A DNA stretch of 64,000 bases from Streptomonospora nanhaiensis. Its GTDB lineage: Bacteria; Actinomycetota; Actinomycetes; Streptosporangiales; Streptosporangiaceae. The notes beneath the pieces were generated by a model. That model did not search any database, had not been told where the DNA came from, and saw only the letters and a list, made by a program, of their open reading frames with translations. This document shows positions 1 to 6,800 of this stretch, in pieces (the first letter of the stretch is position 1; every line of letters starts with the position of its first letter). The position numbers were made by a program, and so were the translations under genes. Location: contig NZ_CP113264.1 in assembly GCF_026642255.1 (NCBI RefSeq), forward strand, positions 1,674,001-1,738,000. Direction: 5' to 3'.

Positions 1-49
1 GGGGGTTGGTTCGGGCGCCCGGGCGCGGGCCGGGGCGGGGCCCGGAAGA

Positions 50-78
50 GCAGGCTCTGACCGCCGGTCAGAGCCTGC
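50..78 (-). terminator. Hairpin after the GH81 gene
   Basis: A perfect 13-bp inverted repeat (arms 50-62 and 66-78, loop GCC) lies 6 bases past the stop codon of the minus-strand GH81 gene. There is no clear U-tract, as is common in high-GC actinomycetes. Confidence 0.7.
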
Positions 79-84
79 CCGCCG

Positions 85-2979
85 TCAGTCGCTGAAGGGG
101 ATCGTGACCGAGGCACCGTCGTCCGGGCCGACCAGGATCCGTGAGCTGTCGCTTCCCAGGGCGCTCCACAGTTCGACGCGGACCGAGCCGTCGACCATGT
201 CGCCGAGGGCGCCGTCGCTGTCGGCCGCGCCTCCTCCCTGCGTGTACTCCTCCCAGCCGGACCGGTCGTTGGTGGCGAAGTAGCGGTAGGTCTCCGTCCG
301 GTCGTCGGTGCCGTCGCCGTCCAGGTCGTAGACCACGCGGACCTGGACCGCGTTGGCGATCGCGTTTCCGGAGTCCACCGGCAGGGAGAACGCGGTGGCG
401 TCGCCGTTGTGGGAACCGGTCAGGCCGTCGACCCGCAGGACCACCCGGTCCTCCGGCGGCAGGCCGTCCTGGTTGCGCCCTCTGGCGGAGGCCACGGTGA
501 TCTCGTCGGCGGACCCGTGCGGGGTTCCGGAGAGAGCAGAGGGGGTCAGGTGGAGGTCTCCGTCACCGACGTTGCCCTCCCCGGGGTCGCCCGGGTCACC
601 GGGGTCTCCGGGGTCGCCCCCGCCGCCCTCACCCCTGGTGGAGGCCAGGGAACCGGGCTCCACGCTCAGTTCGACGCCGTCGGAGAACGTGACCGTCACC
701 GGGTCGGTGCCCGGGTTGAAGGCGGTGTGGGTGCGGGTCCCGCCGTCGTCGAACACCGCGTAGTGGGCGGTGTCGGCGGTGACGGAGGCGTCTACGGTGC
801 CGACCTCGGCGAGGGTGGAGACCCACTGGTAGGTGTGCGGCTTGGAGCCGCCCGCCTCCGGTTCGTAGGTCTGCCACTGCTCCTCGAACATGCGCAGGGC
901 GTCGTCGCCGTCGGAGAGGGCGCGGTGCGCCCAGTGGATGTCCCTCCAGATCTCCGGCTCGCGGCCCAGGCGGTCCACGAGCGACCGGTAGACGGCGCCG
1001 GCGTGTTCGGGGTCGTGCCCGAGGTACAGCGAACCGGCGGTGATGGGCAGGTAGTTGATGCCGTAGTGCTCCTCGTCGCCGCCGTCCCACCAGATGCGGT
1101 AGTCGCCGCCGTCGCCCCACACCATGCCGACGACGTCGTGCTCGTAGTCCTCCGGGAACGTCCCGCCGCCCTGGTCCTGCCAGTAGCGGGGGATCGCGGA
1201 GGCCTGGGTGGTGTGCAGGTACACGCCGAGGTCGCGGACCTCCTCGTCGCCGGCCAGGGAGCCGAACAGGGCGGTGGCGGCGGCGAAGTGCATGCCCTCG
1301 GAGGAGGACTCCTGGTTGTTGCCCGCCGCGAACCCGGCGTGCCCGGACGCCCAGCCGTGCCCGGCGTAGGGAGAGAAGGAGCGCAGGCGCGGGAATATCG
1401 GGTCGTCGGGGTCGGTGGCGGCGACGTCGCGGATCAGGAGACGGATCATCCCGCCCCAGGCGTCCTCGGCTGCCCAGGCGCGGTCGTAGCGGGCGACGAC
1501 GGCGGCGGCCGAGACGAAGTAGCCGTAGTGGAAGTCGTGGTCGTTGAGCTCCTGGGCGGCCCCGAAGCTGTCGGGGTAGCCGAGCATGGTCCCCCACTCG
1601 GCGTTGTAGTGGAACTGGCGCGTGCCGCCGGCCGTCAGCCAGTCCTCCAGGCGCCCCCTGACCAGGTCGAGGAGCTCGTCGCGGGCCTCGGTGTGGCCGA
1701 TGGAGTCGGCGATGGGGACGAGCTGCGCGAGACGGCCCATGGCCTTGCCGTCCCAGTAGGTGTCGCCGGGCTCGGGGAAGAGCTCCTCCCCGGCGAGCAC
1801 CTCGTCGATGAGCTGCCGCATGCGGTCGTGGTCGGCGCCGTCGACCGTGGGCAGGCTGGGCAGGACGCCGTTGGTGGTCAGCTCCGTGGTGAAGCTGCCG
1901 CCTTCTGCGATGCGCATCTCGCCGCGCGGGGACGTGTAGGACAGGCCGGTCACGTCGGTGACGGCGTTGTCCCACTGGTGGGGGTAGAGCGCCATGAGGG
2001 TGCCGGTGCGGTCGCCCTCGACCGCCTCGGTCTCCACCCGGTAGGTGCTGGTCAGGGTGGCCCCGGCCTCGTCGTAGTCGTAGTCGACCACGGAGCCGGT
2101 GACGACGGAGTGGGCGTAGGGGGCGAAGGCGTCCAGGTCCCCGGGGGAGGGGAGGACGGCGACGGAGTAGTGGCCGCCGTCGCCGGTGGCGGCGGTGAAG
2201 GTGTCGCCCGACCGGGTCCAGGGGGAACCCGACGGCGCGAACAGCGCGTAGTGGCGGCCGCCGACGCTCGCGCCGACGACGGAGCCGTCCTCGTGCCAGA
2301 CGTCGGGTGCGCTGCTGAAGCTCACCTCGGCGTCGCCGCCGCTGGTCTCGGCGTAGGCGAAGGGCAGGCCCTGCCCGATGGTGACGCGGAGGGTGGGGCC
2401 TCCGCCCGCCCACTCGGCGGTGACCGTCCAGTCGCCGCTGTCGGCGACCCGGGTGTCGGGGGAGTCGAGGCCGACCGCGCCCAGGGAGAGGTCGGGGACG
2501 TGGGGGAACTCGTACTTGAGGCCGTCGGCCACGAGCCGGGGGGTGTCGGGGTAGCCCATCTCCAGGCCGCCCTCGTGGGGGTGGTAGCTGGCGGGGTGGG
2601 CGAAGAGGTTCTCGCCGTGGGGGTTCTCCGGATAGCGCTGGAAGATGAGGGAGGACCACCACTCGTTGGTGGGGGCCGCGCCCTCGTAGTCGTCGGTGAC
2701 CTTGGGGGAGGCCGGTGCGCCGCTGAGGTCGGAGGGGCCGGAGGCCCCGGCCGGGAGGGTGTCGGTGTAGCTGCCGGACCCCACGGGGACGGCTGCGGCG
2801 CCCGTGGCCGCCGCGGTGGTCGCGGGGACGGGCCCGGTGAGCGCCGGGAGGGCGGCGCCGGTGAGGAGGAGGGCGGCGCCGGCCGCCAGGAGCGCGGGCC
2901 GGGCGGGCCCTCCCCGTCGTCGGGCCGGGGCCTCGGGGGAGGCGTGTCGGGGGCCGGTCCGGCCCCGTGGTCGGTGCAT
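85..2979 (-). CDS. Secreted GH81 endo-beta-1,3-glucanase with extra C-terminal domain
   Basis: This 964-residue protein probably hydrolyses beta-1,3-glucan (fungal wall or laminarin-like) outside the cell. An Arg-rich start and a long hydrophobic stretch (about residues 28-60) look like an export signal. The GH81 fold spans roughly residues 70-750. It contains the family signatures DHDFHYGYF (about 478) and NNQESSSEGM (about 555); the latter carries the expected catalytic glutamate region. A DPG-repeat linker (about 780-798) joins it to a C-terminal beta-rich domain of about 160 residues that I do not recognise and that may bind polysaccharide. The gene stands alone with its own terminator. 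A CebR/CelR-like operator lies 36 bases upstream of the start, suggesting sugar-responsive repression. The family is clear; substrate detail is inferred. Confidence 0.93.
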   Translation of the reverse strand: MHRPRGRTGPRHASPEAPARRRGGPARPALLAAGAALLLTGAALPALTGPVPATTAAATGAAAVPVGSGSYTDTLPAGASGPSDLSGAPASPKVTDDYEGAAPTNEWWSSLIFQRYPENPHGENLFAHPASYHPHEGGLEMGYPDTPRLVADGLKYEFPHVPDLSLGAVGLDSPDTRVADSGDWTVTAEWAGGGPTLRVTIGQGLPFAYAETSGGDAEVSFSSAPDVWHEDGSVVGASVGGRHYALFAPSGSPWTRSGDTFTAATGDGGHYSVAVLPSPGDLDAFAPYAHSVVTGSVVDYDYDEAGATLTSTYRVETEAVEGDRTGTLMALYPHQWDNAVTDVTGLSYTSPRGEMRIAEGGSFTTELTTNGVLPSLPTVDGADHDRMRQLIDEVLAGEELFPEPGDTYWDGKAMGRLAQLVPIADSIGHTEARDELLDLVRGRLEDWLTAGGTRQFHYNAEWGTMLGYPDSFGAAQELNDHDFHYGYFVSAAAVVARYDRAWAAEDAWGGMIRLLIRDVAATDPDDPIFPRLRSFSPYAGHGWASGHAGFAAGNNQESSSEGMHFAAATALFGSLAGDEEVRDLGVYLHTTQASAIPRYWQDQGGGTFPEDYEHDVVGMVWGDGGDYRIWWDGGDEEHYGINYLPITAGSLYLGHDPEHAGAVYRSLVDRLGREPEIWRDIHWAHRALSDGDDALRMFEEQWQTYEPEAGGSKPHTYQWVSTLAEVGTVDASVTADTAHYAVFDDGGTRTHTAFNPGTDPVTVTFSDGVELSVEPGSLASTRGEGGGGDPGDPGDPGDPGEGNVGDGDLHLTPSALSGTPHGSADEITVASARGRNQDGLPPEDRVVLRVDGLTGSHNGDATAFSLPVDSGNAIANAVQVRVVYDLDGDGTDDRTETYRYFATNDRSGWEEYTQGGGAADSDGALGDMVDGSVRVELWSALGSDSSRILVGPDDGASVTIPFSD

Positions 2980-3014
2980 GTCCGTGTCCTTCCGCCGTGC
3001 GTGTCGCGAGAAGT

Positions 3015-3028
3015 CGGGAGCGCTCCCA
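3015..3028. promoter_or_regulatory. CebR/CelR-like LacI-family operator
   Basis: The palindrome CGGGAGCGCTCCCA matches the actinomycete CebR/CelR consensus TGGGAGCGCTCCCA at 13 of 14 positions. It sits 36 bases upstream of the GH81 start codon, where a bound repressor would block transcription. It is also about 250 bases upstream of recQ on the other strand. The regulator gene is not in this window. Confidence 0.72.
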
Positions 3029-3274
3029 GACGCGAGCGCCCCAGACGTGAGCCCTGGCGTCGAGTGTTCAGATACCGGTTCGGGAGTGCAATGCCGGGAA
3101 GACGGATAGTTTCCGTTTCGTTACTCGGTGTGTTCTGCGGCTCTCCCCGGACGCGGTTCCCCTCGGGACCGGGTGCGGCGGGGCGTCCCGGCGCCGCGCC
3201 GGAGCGGAGGTCCTCGCGCGTTCGTCCTGTGGACGACCCCTCCGATGTCCCCCGGCTCTGGTACCAAGGAGGAC

Positions 3275-5440
3275 ATGGCCACACCCACCGCTGACACCAC
3301 CGTCCCCGCCGACGCCTCCGGCGGCGCGCTCCGCGAGCAGGCCGAGGCGCACCTCCGGGCACTGGCCGGGGACTCCGCACGGCTGCGCGAGGACCAGTGG
3401 ACCGCCATCCGCGCCCTGGTCGCCGAACACCGCAGGGCACTCGTCGTCCAGCGCACCGGCTGGGGCAAGTCGGCGGTGTACTTCGTCGCCACCGCCCTGC
3501 GCCGGGCGGAGGGTGCGGGCCCGACCGTCATCGTCTCGCCGCTCCTGGCCCTGATGCGCAACCAGATCTCGGCCGCGGAACGGGCCGGCATCCGGGCCCG
3601 GACCATCAACAGCTCCAACACCACCGCGTGGGAGGCGACCTACGCCGACGTCGCCGCGGGCGAGGTCGACGTCCTGCTGGTCAGCCCCGAGCGGCTCAAC
3701 AACCCGGAGTTCCGCGACCGGGTCCTGCCGGAGCTCGCCGCGGGCGCGGGCCTGGTCGTCATCGACGAGGCCCACTGCGTCTCCGACTGGGGCCACGACT
3801 TCCGCCCCGACTACCGGCGCATCCGGTCCCTGCTGCACGACCTGCCGGACGGGGTGCCCGTCCTGGCCACCACGGCCACGGCGAACGAGCGGGTCACCCG
3901 CGACGTCGCCGAGCAGCTCCAGGCGGGCGGCGAGCGCCAGGACACCCTGGTGCTGCGCGGCTCGCTGGAGAGGGAGAGCCTGCGGCTGGCCGTGGCGCGG
4001 CTGCCCGACCCCACGGCCAGGCTCAGCTGGCTCGCGGAGCACCTCCCCAAGATCCACGGATCGGGGATCGTGTACACGCTGACCGTCAGCGCCGCCCAGG
4101 AGACCGCCCGCTTCCTCCGCGAGCAGGGGCTGGAGGTGCGCGCCTACACCGGGCAGACCGACCCCGACGAGCGCCGGGAGGCCGAGGACGACCTCCTCGC
4201 CAACCGGGTCAAGGCGCTGGTGGCCACCAGCGCGCTCGGCATGGGCTTCGACAAGCCCGACCTGGGGTTCGTCGTGCACCTCGGTGCGCCGCAGTCCCCG
4301 ATCTCCTACTACCAGCAGGTCGGCCGCGCCGGACGCGGCGTGGAGCGCGCCGAGGTGGTCCTGCTGCCCGGCCGCGAGGACACCCAGATCTGGGAGTACT
4401 TCGCGGGGCTGTCGTTCCCGCCGGAGCAGACCGTGCGCCAGACCCTGGACGTGCTCGCGGCGGAGGGCCGGCCCCTGTCCGTGGCCGCGCTGGAGACCCG
4501 GGTGGACCTGCGCCGCACCCGGCTGGAGCAGATGCTGAAGGTGCTGGACGTGGACGGCGCGGTCCGCCGGGTCCGCGGCGGGTGGGAGGCCACCGGCCGG
4601 CCGTGGAGCTACGACGCGGAGCGGTACGCGGCCGTCACCGAGGCGCGTGAGCGGGAGCAGCGCGCCATGCTCGACTACATCGACCTCGACACCTGCCGCA
4701 TGGAGTTCCTGCGCCGCCAGCTGGACGACCCCGAGAGCGTCGCCTGCGGGCGCTGCGACGTGTGCACCGGCGAGTACTGGAACACCGACGTGGACCCCGG
4801 GCGCCGTGAGGCCGCGGCGGAGCACCTCGACCGGCCGGGCACGCCCATCGCCCCGAGGCGGCAGTGGCCGTCCGGCATGGACACCCTGGGCGTGGGGCTG
4901 ACCGGGAAGATCAAGGACGACCTCCGCGCGGGCGAGGGGCGGGCCCTGGGCCGCCTCACCGACATCGGGTGGGGCAACGAGCTGAGGCGCGTGCTCGCGG
5001 ACGACGCGCCGGACGCCCCGGTGGACGAGCGGATGCTCCAGGGCGTCGTACGGGTCCTCGCCACGTGGGGCTGGGAGCGCCGGCCGGTCGGCGTCGTCGT
5101 GATGCCGTCCCGCACACGGCCCGCCCTGATCAACGACCTCGCCTCCCGCCTGTCCCGGCTGGGGAGGCTGACCCCGATCGGGGCGCTGGAGTACGGAGGG
5201 GCCGTGGAGCAGAGGAAGCACAACAGCGCCATGCGCCTGGCCCAGGTGTACGCGTCCCTGCGCGTCGGCGACGAGCTGCGCGAGCGGCTGGCGGCGGTCC
5301 AGGCCGAGACGCCCGGACCGGTCCTGCTGGTGGACGACTACACCGACACCGGCTGGAGCCTGACCGTGGGCGCCGCCCTGCTCAGGAGCGCGGGCGCCCC
5401 CGAGGTGCTGCCGCTGACCCTGGCCACCACCGGGGGCTGA
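3275..5440 (+). CDS. recQ: RecQ-family ATP-dependent DNA helicase with C-terminal phosphoribosyltransferase-like domain
   Basis: A 721-residue 3'-5' DNA helicase probably used in recombination and repair. The ATG at 3275 is chosen because AAGGAGG lies three bases upstream; the frame is open further back. Visible motifs are Walker A RTGWGKS (about residue 58), DEAH (about 162), motif VI QQVGRAGRG (about 347) and a four-cysteine zinc site with the last three at CGRCDVC (about 474-497). The last 200 residues are not the usual HRDC domain. They carry VLLVDDYTDTGWS (about 684), which resembles the PRPP-binding loop of type I phosphoribosyltransferases. It is convergent with the PfkB gene and shares a strong hairpin with it. 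Confidence 0.92.
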   Translation: MATPTADTTVPADASGGALREQAEAHLRALAGDSARLREDQWTAIRALVAEHRRALVVQRTGWGKSAVYFVATALRRAEGAGPTVIVSPLLALMRNQISAAERAGIRARTINSSNTTAWEATYADVAAGEVDVLLVSPERLNNPEFRDRVLPELAAGAGLVVIDEAHCVSDWGHDFRPDYRRIRSLLHDLPDGVPVLATTATANERVTRDVAEQLQAGGERQDTLVLRGSLERESLRLAVARLPDPTARLSWLAEHLPKIHGSGIVYTLTVSAAQETARFLREQGLEVRAYTGQTDPDERREAEDDLLANRVKALVATSALGMGFDKPDLGFVVHLGAPQSPISYYQQVGRAGRGVERAEVVLLPGREDTQIWEYFAGLSFPPEQTVRQTLDVLAAEGRPLSVAALETRVDLRRTRLEQMLKVLDVDGAVRRVRGGWEATGRPWSYDAERYAAVTEAREREQRAMLDYIDLDTCRMEFLRRQLDDPESVACGRCDVCTGEYWNTDVDPGRREAAAEHLDRPGTPIAPRRQWPSGMDTLGVGLTGKIKDDLRAGEGRALGRLTDIGWGNELRRVLADDAPDAPVDERMLQGVVRVLATWGWERRPVGVVVMPSRTRPALINDLASRLSRLGRLTPIGALEYGGAVEQRKHNSAMRLAQVYASLRVGDELRERLAAVQAETPGPVLLVDDYTDTGWSLTVGAALLRSAGAPEVLPLTLATTGG

Positions 5441-5486
5441 GCGCCGCCGCGGCGGGGTGCGGGCCCGCCGCCCCTCCCGACGCGGA

Positions 5487-5527
5487 CCGGCGGGTGTGCC
5501 GCGGCAGCGCCGCGGCACACCCGCCGG
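5487..5527. terminator. Bidirectional terminator between recQ and the PfkB gene
   Basis: A perfect 19-bp inverted repeat (5487-5505 and 5509-5527) with loop AGC fills the gap between two convergent genes. Confidence 0.85.
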
Positions 5528-5544
5528 AACGGAGGCGTGCGGGG

Positions 5545-6489
5545 TCAGCGGATGCGCTGGCCGCGGGGGGCGCCGCGCCGGACGGGCTGGCCCTCCCCCA
5601 GGTCGGGTCGGGCGCCCGGCTGGTGCAGGGCCCGCGCGGCCAGGCGGTGGGCGCGGCCCAACGCCTCCTTGGGATGGCGGCCGGCGAGCCACGCCGGGAG
5701 GAACCCCGCGATGAAGGCGTCGCCGGCCCCCACGGAACCGGGGGAGGGCTCCACCGGCTCGGCGGGAGCGGTCACGCAGTCGTCACGGGTCTTGGACGCC
5801 CACAGTCCGCCGCCCTGGCCCAGCTTGAGCACCACGTTGGGGAACCAGGCGGTCAGCACCTTCGCCGCGGCCTCGGGGTCCTCCCGGCCGGTCAGCACCC
5901 TGGCCTGGTCGACGTTGGCGAACAGCAGCCGCGCGCCCTGGGTCCAGTCCAGGAAGTTCTCGGCGCCCGCGCGCTCCAGCGGCGCGTGCGAGCCGCCGTC
6001 GACCGAGATCGACATCCCGCTCTCGCGGGCCATCCGCAGCGCCACCCGGGCCGCGCGCCGGGAGTCGGCGTTGATCAGGGTGTACCCCGACACGTGCAGG
6101 TGCCCGTCGGGGCCGAACACGTCGCGGGGGAGGTCCTCGGGCTGGAGGCGGGCGTTGGCGCCGGGGTCGCTCAGCATCGTGCGGTCGCCCCGGTGGGTGA
6201 TCATCACCACGCAGGTCCCCGTGGGCCGCTCCGGGTCCATCACCATGCGCGAGTCCAGACCGTAGCCCATGAGCTCCATCTCACGGGTCCGGCCGGTGAT
6301 GTCGGAGCCGCGGCGGCCGACGAAGGTGGTGTCGGTACCCTCCACGGCCAGCCACGAGGCGATGTTCGCCCCGGAGCCCCCGCCATACATGATCACGGAC
6401 GCCGGAGTGTCGCTGCCGCGGGCCAACGGGTGGAACGCGCGCGCGACGGCGTCGGTCATCAGGTCACCGATCACGACCACTCGTGTCAT
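5545..6489 (-). CDS. PfkB-family carbohydrate kinase
   Basis: A cytosolic ATP-dependent kinase of the ribokinase/PfkB fold, 314 residues from the ATG at 6489. An in-frame GTG at 6504 is possible, but MTRVVVIGD is the usual beginning of this family. The N-terminal region includes GGSGANIASWLA, the sugar-binding glycine-rich signature. The C-terminal GSVGAGDAFIAGFL carries the catalytic aspartate of the family's GAGD anion hole. Both PfkB signatures are intact, so the enzyme is probably active. The sugar or nucleoside substrate cannot be told from the sequence, and no sugar transporter lies next to it. It is transcribed divergently from the Pat-type gene. Confidence 0.88.
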   Translation of the reverse strand: MTRVVVIGDLMTDAVARAFHPLARGSDTPASVIMYGGGSGANIASWLAVEGTDTTFVGRRGSDITGRTREMELMGYGLDSRMVMDPERPTGTCVVMITHRGDRTMLSDPGANARLQPEDLPRDVFGPDGHLHVSGYTLINADSRRAARVALRMARESGMSISVDGGSHAPLERAGAENFLDWTQGARLLFANVDQARVLTGREDPEAAAKVLTAWFPNVVLKLGQGGGLWASKTRDDCVTAPAEPVEPSPGSVGAGDAFIAGFLPAWLAGRHPKEALGRAHRLAARALHQPGARPDLGEGQPVRRGAPRGQRIR

Positions 6490-6800
6490 TTCGCCAGCCA
6501 CCACCGAGGGTTATAAGAATCCGTGCTCGCACGACGTTAACAGGTGAACCGTCAGCGGCGTGTAACGAACTGAACGCGCCCCGGCCACACGTCGGCGGAA
6601 GGGCGCCGATCGCCGCTGTGGAGGGCGTCGCCGCGCCCCGGGAGCCCCCCGCGATGAGCATTGCGTCACGTGGGGCCGGTAGCCCGCACGGGCCGACCGG
6701 GGGCCGGGGAGGGCGTACCGTGCGGACGCCCCGGGGCGTTTTCGCGGTGCCCGCATGGACTTTCCCCGGATTCGACCGATTGTCGTCTAGTCTCGCAGTC
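6490..6800. promoter_or_regulatory. Divergent intergenic region, PfkB gene / Pat-type gene
   Basis: A 311-base divergent spacer with no convincing gene. A TAGTCT hexamer at 6788-6793 ends only 7 bases before the GTG at 6801, and no Shine-Dalgarno is visible there. This suggests that the downstream gene is transcribed as a leaderless mRNA. The stretch near 6508-6560 is relatively AT-rich and could hold the kinase promoter. Confidence 0.4.

Noticed and set aside
585..640. DPG codon repeat in the GH81 gene as a microsatellite
   Set aside because: It encodes a normal flexible linker between two domains; short and in frame.
409..3294. A 961-codon open frame on the plus strand opposite the GH81 gene
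   Set aside because: Gly/Val/Arg-rich translation with no motif. It mirrors the GH81 gene, whose catalytic signatures are intact; long antisense frames are expected at this GC content.
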